Positions 8,588-16,831 of a stretch of 40,666 nucleotides of DNA are shown here, in pieces. The position numbers and the translations under genes are program-made. Within the stretch, counting starts at the first letter, position 1, and each line of letters opens with the position of its first letter. The notes under the pieces are model-generated. The model worked only from the letters and a program-made list of their open reading frames with translations, did no database searches and was not told the origin of the DNA. This stretch comes from Bacteroidota bacterium (GTDB lineage Bacteria > Bacteroidota > Bacteroidia > Palsa-965): contig JAJTEY010000011.1 of the NCBI GenBank assembly GCA_021299855.1, forward strand, positions 8,973 to 49,638, in the 5' to 3' direction.

Positions 8588-10039
8588 ATGATGCGTGTTG
8601 TGTTGCTGTTGTTGCTGTTACATGCAACTACTTCCTCGTTTGCGCAAACCGCCTACATCGAGGGGCAGATGAATAGTAACTCGGTAACCGTTGCACGTTA
8701 TTCAGTGCCACGCATCGAAGGAACGCACGCACTGATCTATATTCCCTGTACGTTTGCTCAAAGTCAACTGAATTTTTCGGAATGGCCGAAAAACATGAAC
8801 GAGTATGTGGTGGAGCAAGTGACACTGGTATATACGAAGTACCGTCAATCAGATGATTTTAATCAGCAGCAACTCAATCGTACACGCACACAACAACTTC
8901 TGAATAAAGGTGGTACGGTGTTGAAATCGCCGATGATTGCCTGGGAACAGTGTATTCAAACCGGAGCCACATCTCCGGAAGAAGGCCGCGATTATTTTCA
9001 CGGATTCGTTTTGTTAGTGCGAAAGCCCATTACTCCGGAGGATCGTAAGACGGAAATAACGTACATCGATTCGTTAACACGATTATTTCGTCCCGGTGGT
9101 AGCACTACTTTTTCCGGAAGTACAACAACATCGGGAAGTACAACAACAACATCGGGAGGAAGTTCTTCAGGATCTGACATACGCGTGATGGTAGGAGCAG
9201 ACGGTTCACTTATACGTATCAGCAAGAATACGCCTGAAGATAGTTTGCGTTTTATTCTTCGACCTTCTTCTCCCGGTGCGACAATTATTAATGCTCGTTA
9301 CGCGGATACTGCACGAATGTCTGTGGTTGTTACCGAGCGTTTTCAGAATCATACCCGTAAACGGTATTGGAAACTGGAAGAGCACAAAGGCGGTCCTTTT
9401 TTGCCCGTAGTTACGCATTACGATTCTGTTGTAATTACTACTACCAAACGCAATAATTTCAATAACTATATTGTTGTGGTTGATGTTACGGGAAGCATGT
9501 CCCCGTTTGCGAGTCAGGTGTTGTTGCGTATTCCCAATTTTATTAACGACAGCAATTGCAGAGGTTTTGTGTTTTTTAATGATGGTGATGAAAAGAGTGG
9601 AGGCAGAAAGGAAATCGGAAAAACGGGTGGTGTGTATTGGACAGCAGCCCGGAGTTATGACAGCATCGCGCGGGTGATGCATACCTGCATGTATAACGGA
9701 ACGGGCGGTGATAATCCGGAGAATGATCTGGAAGCGATCATTACAGGATTGAATAAAATTAACCCGAACTGTGAAGTAGTTTTAATTGCTGATAATCACT
9801 CTCCGCCGCGTGATTTGGCGTTATACAATAAAATCAAAAATCCTGTTCATGTGGTGTTGTGTACGGGAATTAAAACTACCAATCCCGACTATTTGTTCCT
9901 TGCACGCGTAACGAAAGGTTCTCTTCATAATCGTGATTATGATATTTACGATTTGCATTTGTTGAAGGAAGGTGAAACGATTGCCATCGGCCCTCAAAAG
10001 TTTATTGTAAAAGACAATCACTTTGTGTTGATGCAGTAG
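8588..10039 (+). CDS. Secreted VWA-like domain protein with S/T/G-rich linker
   Basis: Signal peptide MMRVVLLLLLLHATTSSFAQ; MIDAS-like VVVDVTGSMSPF; linker GSTTFSGSTTTSGSTTTTSGGSSSGS. Confidence 0.65.
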   Translation: MMRVVLLLLLLHATTSSFAQTAYIEGQMNSNSVTVARYSVPRIEGTHALIYIPCTFAQSQLNFSEWPKNMNEYVVEQVTLVYTKYRQSDDFNQQQLNRTRTQQLLNKGGTVLKSPMIAWEQCIQTGATSPEEGRDYFHGFVLLVRKPITPEDRKTEITYIDSLTRLFRPGGSTTFSGSTTTSGSTTTTSGGSSSGSDIRVMVGADGSLIRISKNTPEDSLRFILRPSSPGATIINARYADTARMSVVVTERFQNHTRKRYWKLEEHKGGPFLPVVTHYDSVVITTTKRNNFNNYIVVVDVTGSMSPFASQVLLRIPNFINDSNCRGFVFFNDGDEKSGGRKEIGKTGGVYWTAARSYDSIARVMHTCMYNGTGGDNPENDLEAIITGLNKINPNCEVVLIADNHSPPRDLALYNKIKNPVHVVLCTGIKTTNPDYLFLARVTKGSLHNRDYDIYDLHLLKEGETIAIGPQKFIVKDNHFVLMQ

Positions 10040-10041
10040 GT

Positions 10042-10737
10042 TTACTTGCCACTGCGGCGATTTGCACGTTCCTCTTCAAACGCTACTTCTTGTATTTTCT
10101 TTTCCCGTGCCCGGTAATTCTGTAGCGTCATGCCTTGCGGAATCAGCCATTCTCGTTTGTTTTCGGATGCTTGCATAATTTCCGTCGGTACGCGAAAGTA
10201 ATCGAACCAATAACTTCCTGAGCGGTCGGCATAATGCATCACCGTACTCATGTGTTTTGTTTTTAACCAACGCAATGTTTTTTCAGGATCAAAGAGTACA
10301 GGCATAACCTCCGTTTTGTTTTGAATAATATCTGCAGCTTCTGTGGTAAGTATCGTGAAGTAGGATTTGTCTTTTAACGTGGTAACTACACCTCCCATCA
10401 GCATGGTGCGGTGTTGTATTACGCGCAGTAACCAAGGACTTTGAGGTGTTCCAACGAAAAAACAATTCACCGGTACAGCACAACGTTGTTGACGTATCAA
10501 TATATTCCACGGACGATTTTTTAATACACGATGCATGGGATAAAAATGAGGCGCATGAAACGGCGGCAGTCCCCACACTGCATTATTACAATGAATTTTG
10601 CCGTCTTGTAATGTGAATATCGGTAAGCGCATGCCGGGGCGTGCCTGATAATAGGTTGCATAATCTGCAGGAATGGACCACAGATCTCCCCAGAATTTCG
10701 GCGCTGTTGCTATGGTATATAACGGCAACAAGCTCAT
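10042..10737 (-). CDS. SRAP/YedK-like (SOS response-associated peptidase) protein, catalytic residues apparently lost
   Basis: By-eye alignment to the YedK pattern: QARPGMRLPIF, VWGLPPF, MHR for NAR, RCAVPVNCFF for the RCxxPAdGFYEW-type motif, TILTTEAADIIQNKTEVMPVLFDPEKTLRWL; ATGA overlap with the upstream dnaE-like gene. Confidence 0.75.
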   Translation of the reverse strand: MSLLPLYTIATAPKFWGDLWSIPADYATYYQARPGMRLPIFTLQDGKIHCNNAVWGLPPFHAPHFYPMHRVLKNRPWNILIRQQRCAVPVNCFFVGTPQSPWLLRVIQHRTMLMGGVVTTLKDKSYFTILTTEAADIIQNKTEVMPVLFDPEKTLRWLKTKHMSTVMHYADRSGSYWFDYFRVPTEIMQASENKREWLIPQGMTLQNYRAREKKIQEVAFEEERANRRSGK

Positions 10738-13736
10738 GATAATCCTAAAGGTGATTGCTGATAATAGCTGAGCGTGTTTCGTAAGCGTGTAGATCCTGCT
10801 TCAATACTGCGTGTCGGCAACCGGTGCATTTCACGAACTTCAATACTCATAAAGCCGTAGTCGTTTACTGCAATACCTTTCACTACATAACATCCTGGCC
10901 CGCGAAAAGGAAACGCTTTAGCGGAAGGCGGGAAGTGAACCGAATCTACCCAGTTGCCGTCTTCATCGAACCAGGTGGCGAAATACATGCGCTCTCCACC
11001 GGAAGTGCTGGTGTGTTTGGTGTTGATGTGATACAACAACATGGTGACTTCACGGCGATGATTGGCTGCTAAATCTTTTGCCCGTAAAGGCAAGTCGGGA
11101 ATTTCTTCGAGTAAATCAAACGGCGTACAACTTACCGTGAAGCCCAGTAATTCGAGCTCGTCGTAAGCATCTTCCAACTCGTGCGACCAAAATTGCGGTA
11201 ACTGAAATTGTTGGGCTTCTACTTCAAATAAATTGGCTTCGGGTGTAGTGCGTTTATGCTCCGATAACATGAAGTGTGCATCCCAAAGCAGTGCTTTTTT
11301 CGATTGACCCGTAAACCGAAATGCACCAATGCGAATAAAAGGTCGTAGTTGTTCTACGGTAATGGATACGCGTTTCATGAAGTCGCGCAAATCTTTATAA
11401 GGACCGCCGCGCTCGCGCTCTTTTACAATCTGCAATACGGTTTGCCATTCTACGCTATCAATAAACCCGAGTCCGATAAAAATATTTTTACCGTCGGTTC
11501 GGCATAAACCTTCGCTGTTGTTAATGCAAGGCAATTGAATGATGCCGCCTTGTTTTTTCGCTTCATGCAAATACACTTCTTTGCGATAAAATCCTCCGCC
11601 GTTGTTCACTGTTGCTGTCATGTATTGCAGGGGATAATATGTTTTGAGATACAGCGCCTGATAACTTTCCACGGCGTAGCTGGCCGAATGTCCTTTCGCA
11701 AAAGCGTAGTTGGCAAAACTTTCAATTTGTCGCCAGATGCCGTTAATCGTCGATTCCGCGTAACCTTTCTCGCGGCAGTTGGAGAAGAATTTTTCTTTCA
11801 CCAAATCAAATCGTGTGCGTTCGCGGTATTTCCACGACATGCCCCTGCGCAAAATATCTGCTTCCGAAAGTGTAAGTCCTGCAAAATAATGCGCCACCTT
11901 AATAACATCTTCCTGATACACCATCACGCCGTAAGTTTCTTCCAGTATCTGATACAATTCAGGAAGTTCTTTTCGCGCTTTTTCACGACGTGCTTCATCA
12001 TGAAAGCGTAAAATATATTCGTGCATCATACCGCTTTCCGACACACCGGGACGTATAATGGAACTGGCTGCTACCAAACGCAGGTAATCGTCGGCGCGCA
12101 ACTTGGTGAGTAACATACGCATGGCCGGCGACTCAATATAAAAGCAACCGATCGCTTCACCCGATTTTAATTGACGTTTAATTTCAGGATCGTCTTTGTA
12201 TTGTTTGATGTCGTGCAAATCGAGATGAGTTCCGGTGGCAGCATACACCATATCAATGCTGTCTTTTATTTTTCCAAGACCGCGTTGTCCGAGTACGTCA
12301 AATTTATTCAGCCCCATATCTTCTGCTTCCAACATGCTGAAATGCACGGTAGGAAAGCCTTTCGGTGGAAGCATGGTAGCACTGTAACAGTTCATCGGAG
12401 CATCGGAAATAATTATGCCGCTGGAATGTACACTCAGATGACTCGGAAATCCTTTGATGTGTTCATAGTAACGCATCACCAAACGTCCCATCTCATCCAC
12501 CTGATGCAACTCCCGCGCATCCTGCAATCGATTGATGTCGTCATTCGTTAATCCGAATACTTTTCCCAGTTCGCGAATAACTGCACGTCCCTGAAATGTA
12601 TTGTAAGCTCCTACCAAAGCTGTCTTGTCCCAGCCGTGACGATCGAAAATATATTTCGTGACATCATTGCGTTCGTAGGAAGAAAAGTCAATATCAAAAT
12701 CGGGTGGAGTAGTGCGGTAAGGATTGATGAAACGTTCGAAATACAAATCCAGTTCAATCGGATCTACATCTGTAATTCGTAACAGATACGCGACCATGCT
12801 ATTGGCACCACTGCCGCGTCCTACATAAAAATAATTTTTACTGCGGGCATAGTTTACCATGTCCCAGTTGATTAGGAAATACGTACAAAATCCTAAATCA
12901 CGGATGAGGTATAATTCTTTTTGCACACGCTCCAATACATTCGGAGGTGTTATACCGTAACGGTATTTCATGCCGCGCACACATTCTTGTTGTATCAATT
13001 CAAAATCTTCGGCATGCGATCCGGTAAATGTTTTTTTGTTGCGTGTAATGCCTTGCTCAAAATGAATGTTACAATCATTCAGTATACGCCGACTGTTTTC
13101 GAGTAGTTCCGGAAAAGGCAAACACAATTCCTGCAATTGTTCGGGTGTGTACATCAATTCATCTTCCCGCGCTTGCTCGTTAACGTCCAGCTTGCTGAGT
13201 AAGGTGTTGTGATTAATCGCGCGCAACAAGCGGTGTGCGTTAAAATCTTTTTTGCACGAAAAAGTAACGGGCGCCAGCAACACCAATTTCGACAAGCGCT
13301 GCCGCCACGGAGAAAATTGTAATTGTACCAATTGATGCGGACGTATACCGACGAATTCGTTCTCGCGCAATAACTGTGGCGTATCTGCTGTCCAGGGATA
13401 AATAATGTAGGCCTGATTCATTTCCGGTGCACGATTCGAAAAAGGCATTCCTGCATGTGCGTGTACGGAAAGATGTTCGTTGAGTTCCCGAAATCCTTCC
13501 GGGTTACGGGCTAAACCAATGTAACAACAAGCAGCTCCGTTCCGAAAATCGATTCCTGCAACGGGCTCCAGTTGTTGCTCCCGCGCCATGCGAATAAAAT
13601 CGATACACGCAGAAGTGGAATTAATATCCGTCAGCGCCACATGTTGATGTCCTTTTTGTCGTGCTTCATCCAGCAACTGTTGTACCGACAAGGTGCCGAA
13701 CTTATAGCTGTAGTAGGTGTGACAGTTTAACAACAT
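10734..13736 (-). CDS. Error-prone-type DNA polymerase III alpha subunit (DnaE2-like)
   Basis: 1000 aa; N-terminal PHP-like region; YVGRGSGANSMVAYLLRITDVDPIELDLYFERFINPYRTTPPDFDIDFSSYERNDVTKYIF catalytic region; FAKGHSASYAVESYQALYLKTYYP. Confidence 0.92.
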   Translation of the reverse strand: MLLNCHTYYSYKFGTLSVQQLLDEARQKGHQHVALTDINSTSACIDFIRMAREQQLEPVAGIDFRNGAACCYIGLARNPEGFRELNEHLSVHAHAGMPFSNRAPEMNQAYIIYPWTADTPQLLRENEFVGIRPHQLVQLQFSPWRQRLSKLVLLAPVTFSCKKDFNAHRLLRAINHNTLLSKLDVNEQAREDELMYTPEQLQELCLPFPELLENSRRILNDCNIHFEQGITRNKKTFTGSHAEDFELIQQECVRGMKYRYGITPPNVLERVQKELYLIRDLGFCTYFLINWDMVNYARSKNYFYVGRGSGANSMVAYLLRITDVDPIELDLYFERFINPYRTTPPDFDIDFSSYERNDVTKYIFDRHGWDKTALVGAYNTFQGRAVIRELGKVFGLTNDDINRLQDARELHQVDEMGRLVMRYYEHIKGFPSHLSVHSSGIIISDAPMNCYSATMLPPKGFPTVHFSMLEAEDMGLNKFDVLGQRGLGKIKDSIDMVYAATGTHLDLHDIKQYKDDPEIKRQLKSGEAIGCFYIESPAMRMLLTKLRADDYLRLVAASSIIRPGVSESGMMHEYILRFHDEARREKARKELPELYQILEETYGVMVYQEDVIKVAHYFAGLTLSEADILRRGMSWKYRERTRFDLVKEKFFSNCREKGYAESTINGIWRQIESFANYAFAKGHSASYAVESYQALYLKTYYPLQYMTATVNNGGGFYRKEVYLHEAKKQGGIIQLPCINNSEGLCRTDGKNIFIGLGFIDSVEWQTVLQIVKERERGGPYKDLRDFMKRVSITVEQLRPFIRIGAFRFTGQSKKALLWDAHFMLSEHKRTTPEANLFEVEAQQFQLPQFWSHELEDAYDELELLGFTVSCTPFDLLEEIPDLPLRAKDLAANHRREVTMLLYHINTKHTSTSGGERMYFATWFDEDGNWVDSVHFPPSAKAFPFRGPGCYVVKGIAVNDYGFMSIEVREMHRLPTRSIEAGSTRLRNTLSYYQQSPLGLS

Positions 13737-13759
13737 ACGCTCGTAAATGAATGTGGAGA

Positions 13760-14880
13760 TTAAAGACGACGATGTGCCGGAACCATATTCGGTTCACCGT
13801 TAAACGGATTCGAAAAATGACCGATGCCCGTTTTGTCCATGGCTACTGCACGTTGCACGGCATCTTGTCCGTACTTGTTGCGAATTTTATCCATAGCTTG
13901 ATACAATCGTATCATTGCTTCGCTGTCATCGAACAAATCAATTTGATGACCGCCTTCCACCAAATGACTGAAACGTACACCTACCAAACGGCACAACACT
14001 CGACGGTCGTACAGTTTTTCGAAAAGATCAAGCGTTGTTTCAATCAGCAAATGGTCACAAGAAGTGTATGCCACGCGTTCCTGACGTGTGCGTGTATCGA
14101 AGTCGGAATAGCGCACCGTTACCGTAACGCAGCCGGTTAATTTATTTCCCATGCGCAAATAGTAACACAGCTTTTCGGACATCGTCGTTAAAATTTCTTT
14201 CAGCCGTGTAACGTCAATCGTGTCGCGTTCAAAGGTGAGCGAAGAAGAAATCGATTGGCGATCGTGAAACGGAATAACTTCGGAGTGATCGATGCCGTTG
14301 GCTTTTTTCCACAGCACGATGCCGTTTTTTCCGAGCACACGTTCTAAAATTTCCGGAGGCATTTCCTGCACGGTTTTAATATGCTCAATGCCCATGCTGC
14401 GCAACATCTTGTAGGTTTGATCGCCAACGCCGGGAATTTTTTTTATGGACAAGGGAGCCAGAAAATTTTTCTCCGCACCTGCCGGAATTTCCTTGTGGTT
14501 GTTGGGTTTAGCTTCTCCGGTGGTAATTTTAGAAACCGTTTTGCTGGTGCTTAATCCGAACGAAAGCGGAAGTCCGGTTTGTTTTTTAATTTTTTCCCGC
14601 AGCTCTTGTGCCCATTTGTAACGGCATCACTGAATTTCGCATACGTGCCTCCGTTTCCGCGAATCACCACCGCGTGCGGACACAATTGTTTGGCTAGTTT
14701 CATGGGCATGGCCGAGTGAATGCCGTACTGTCGCGCTTCGTAGCTGCAACTGGCCACTACGCCACGATCGGAGGTGCCGCCAATAAGCACCGGTTTCCCT
14801 TCCAAACGCTTGTCCAATAAGCGCTCGCACGACACGAAAAAAGTGTCTAAGTCAATGTGTACGATAGAACGCCTGCTCAT
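13760..14880 (-). pseudogene. Y-family DNA polymerase (DinB/Pol IV-like) with internal deletion and frameshift
   Basis: N-terminal ORF 14551-14880 (HIDLDTFFVSCE...YEARQYGI...GGTYAKFSDAVTN) and downstream frame (YKWAQELREKIKKQTGLPLSFGLSTSKTVSKITTGEAKPNNHKEIP...LSIKKIPGVGDQTYKML...) join in different frames at about 14612-14620; the S-x-D-E motif segment is absent. Confidence 0.85.
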
Positions 14881-14913
14881 AAAATACTGTGTGTTGTGTG
14901 GTGTTGTAAAATT

Positions 14914-14930
14914 GACTAATTTTATGAGTC
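14914..14930. promoter_or_regulatory. Candidate operator 1, GACTAAT-TTT-ATGAGTC
   Basis: 7-bp inverted repeat with one mismatch in the divergent polymerase/XRE-S24 intergenic region. Confidence 0.55.
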
Positions 14931-14934
14931 GTAA

Positions 14935-14953
14935 AAACTAATTATATTAGTTT
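14935..14953. promoter_or_regulatory. Candidate operator 2, AAACTAAT-TAT-ATTAGTTT
   Basis: Perfect 8-bp inverted repeat, same ACTAAT-N3-ATTAGT core as operator 1, centres 22 bp apart. Confidence 0.65.
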
Positions 14954-14992
14954 GTGAATAACCTGTAATGCATTAAAAATCAGTCTTTAAGT

Positions 14993-15751
14993 ATGAGCGG
15001 ACGAATTATTTACCTCTCGAAAAACATTGCGCACCTGCGTAAGTTGCGTAAAATGACACAGGAAGACATGGCCGATGAGTTGGGCGTGAAGAAATCGCGT
15101 TTGGGCGCCTGGGAAGAAAATCGTGGTACCCCTGCGCCCGATTTACTGGTGCAGTTGTCCGACTATTTTCGTTTGCCTATAGATATTTTGTTGCGCAACG
15201 ATTTAACGCGCTCCGACCAATGGCCTGCCGTTAAAGTGGGCGATCGCCGCTTGTTATTTCCCATGCAGGTGAACTCGTCCGGTCCTGATCCTATCGAGTA
15301 CGTGTCGGCGAAAGCTTCTGCGGGTTATCTGAACGGTTATGCCGATCCGGAGTATGTGGGTGACTTGCCGGTGCTGCAGTTACCGTTTTTGCGTCACGGT
15401 AAGTTTCGTGCGTTTACCATTAAAGGCGATTCAATGTTGCCGTTACCTTCGGGCTCAACAGTAGTAGGGCGTTTTGTAGAACACCGCCGCGATATTGTTT
15501 TTGGTGAACGTTATGTGGTACTTACGCAGTCGGAAGGTGTGGTATTTAAGCGTTTGCATGCCGATAAAAATAAGCGTGTAGTGCAGTTGCATTCGGATAA
15601 CAATACGTACGAACCATATTCCATAGCGTGGAGTGAAGTGTTGGAGTTGTGGCAATTTACGTGCGCCATCACTACCGATCTGGAAGTCCCGCAACCCGAC
15701 GATGAAATCAAGCAGCTGTTGCAGCAGTTGGAAAAGAAGTTGAAGAAGTGA
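14993..15751 (+). CDS. XRE-HTH plus S24 peptidase LexA/CI-like regulator
   Basis: HTH LRKLRKMTQEDMADELGVKKSRLGAWEENRGTP; ASAGY (Ala-Gly cleavage-type dipeptide), TIKGDSMLPLPSG (catalytic Ser), VVFKRLH (catalytic Lys). Confidence 0.9.
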   Translation: MSGRIIYLSKNIAHLRKLRKMTQEDMADELGVKKSRLGAWEENRGTPAPDLLVQLSDYFRLPIDILLRNDLTRSDQWPAVKVGDRRLLFPMQVNSSGPDPIEYVSAKASAGYLNGYADPEYVGDLPVLQLPFLRHGKFRAFTIKGDSMLPLPSGSTVVGRFVEHRRDIVFGERYVVLTQSEGVVFKRLHADKNKRVVQLHSDNNTYEPYSIAWSEVLELWQFTCAITTDLEVPQPDDEIKQLLQQLEKKLKK

Positions 15752-15775
15752 AACTTAAATAAACAGATTGCTCTC

Positions 15776-16056
15776 ATGAATATTCATCATCATATCGAAG
15801 GAAGCAAAGGCCGTTTTGTGGCTGGAGAAAACAATGCTGAAGCAGGTTTTATGACCTACTCTCAGGCCGGTGCGGATAAATCATCATCGACCACACCGAA
15901 GTGAATCCGGCACTTAACGGAAACGGTGTAGGCAAACAATTGGTGATGGCCGCTGTACACTACGCCAGAGAGAAGCAGCTTAAAATAATGCCCCTCTGTC
16001 CGTTCGCTAAAAGTGTATTCGATAAAACCCCGGAGATACGGGACGTAGAGTTTTAG
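15776..16056 (+). pseudogene. GNAT-like (YjdJ-type) N-acetyltransferase with 1-nt frameshift
   Basis: MNIHHHIEGSKGRFVAGENNAEAGFMTYSQAGADK then, in another frame, IIIDHTEVNPALNGNGVGKQLVMAAVHYAREKQLKIMPLCPFAKSVFDKTPEIRDVEF; break at the AAA run 15878-15880. Confidence 0.85.
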
Positions 16057-16088
16057 AAGAATGCTGCAACTTATTTAGTTGTTATACG

Positions 16089-16096
16089 TATATTTG
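16089..16096 (+). promoter_or_regulatory. -7 box TATATTTG upstream of the antitoxin gene, overlapping palindrome ATACGTAT (16084-16091)
   Basis: Exact TAnnTTTG 18 bp before ATG 16114. Confidence 0.5.
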
Positions 16097-16113
16097 AAAT
16101 AAAGATACGTGTA

Positions 16114-16359
16114 ATGACTACCAAGCTAACAATTACTTTAGAAGCAGAAATTATAGCCAGAGCCAAACGATATGCTAAAAAATCAGGGCGCAGCGTTTCT
16201 GATATTGTAGAGTCGTACCTGGCTGTGCTTACAGAGGAAGAAGAAGAAACGGAAAAGCTATCACCAAAGTTGAAGCGCTTAAAAGGTGCAATTAAATTAC
16301 CGAAGGACTTTGATGAAGATGCGACTTTGCTCGATGCCATTACTAAAAAGCACGGGTAA
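16114..16359 (+). CDS. VapB-like antitoxin (DUF6364/RHH-like)
   Basis: MTTKLTITLEAEIIARAKRYAKKSGRSVSDIVESYL; TAATG overlap with PIN toxin gene. Confidence 0.8.
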   Translation: MTTKLTITLEAEIIARAKRYAKKSGRSVSDIVESYLAVLTEEEEETEKLSPKLKRLKGAIKLPKDFDEDATLLDAITKKHG

Positions 16360-16772
16360 TGAAATTATTTATCGATACGAACATCATCATCGACTTGCTA
16401 GGCAATCGTGAACCTTTCAGTAAGTTCGCGGTAACCATTTTTTCAGGCGCAGAACAGAAACGTTGGAAATTATACACATCGTCACACGCCATTGCCACGG
16501 CTTATTACTTATTGAAACGCTATGGAACTGAACGGGAGTTGAGGCGAACCTTGTTAGCGCTTCTGGATCTGGTAGAAGTGATTGCTGTTGATGAAACCGT
16601 TATTCGACGAGGATTACATGGCGCTCAACCGGATTTCGAAGATGCTGTGCAGGTGGAATGTGCAAGTAAAATCAGAGGCATGGATTACATTATTACCCGC
16701 AATGTTCGCGACTTTAAAAAAAGCCCAATTACCATAGCTGCACCCGATGCGTTCTGTTTGAAGTATGCATAA
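16359..16772 (+). CDS. PIN-domain toxin (VapC-like)
   Basis: MKLFIDTNIIIDLLGNREPF; DFEDAVQVECA; DYIITRNVRDFKKSPI PIN acidic residues. Confidence 0.9.
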   Translation: MKLFIDTNIIIDLLGNREPFSKFAVTIFSGAEQKRWKLYTSSHAIATAYYLLKRYGTERELRRTLLALLDLVEVIAVDETVIRRGLHGAQPDFEDAVQVECASKIRGMDYIITRNVRDFKKSPITIAAPDAFCLKYA

Positions 16773-16785
16773 CGACTTGCAATAA

Positions 16786-16812
16786 AAAACGCCATCAACT
16801 TGATGGCGTTTT
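16786..16812. terminator. Bidirectional terminator
   Basis: AAAACGCCATCAA-C-TTGATGGCGTTTT inverted repeat between convergent genes. Confidence 0.85.
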
Positions 16813-16831
16813 CTTTTATTAAAACTATTTC

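Noticed and set aside
9206-9682. 158-aa minus-strand ORF
   Set aside because: Lies antisense within the VWA-like CDS; composition is arbitrary and no domain motif is visible.
12171-12551. 126-aa plus-strand ORF (and neighbours 11535-12011, 12921-13106)
   Set aside because: Antisense shadows of the dnaE2-like gene.
10734-13736. Loss of the first His in the PHP motif of the DnaE2-like protein (LNCHTYYS)
   Set aside because: From recall, this looks usual for the short Bacteroidota DnaE homologs; not treated as a finding.
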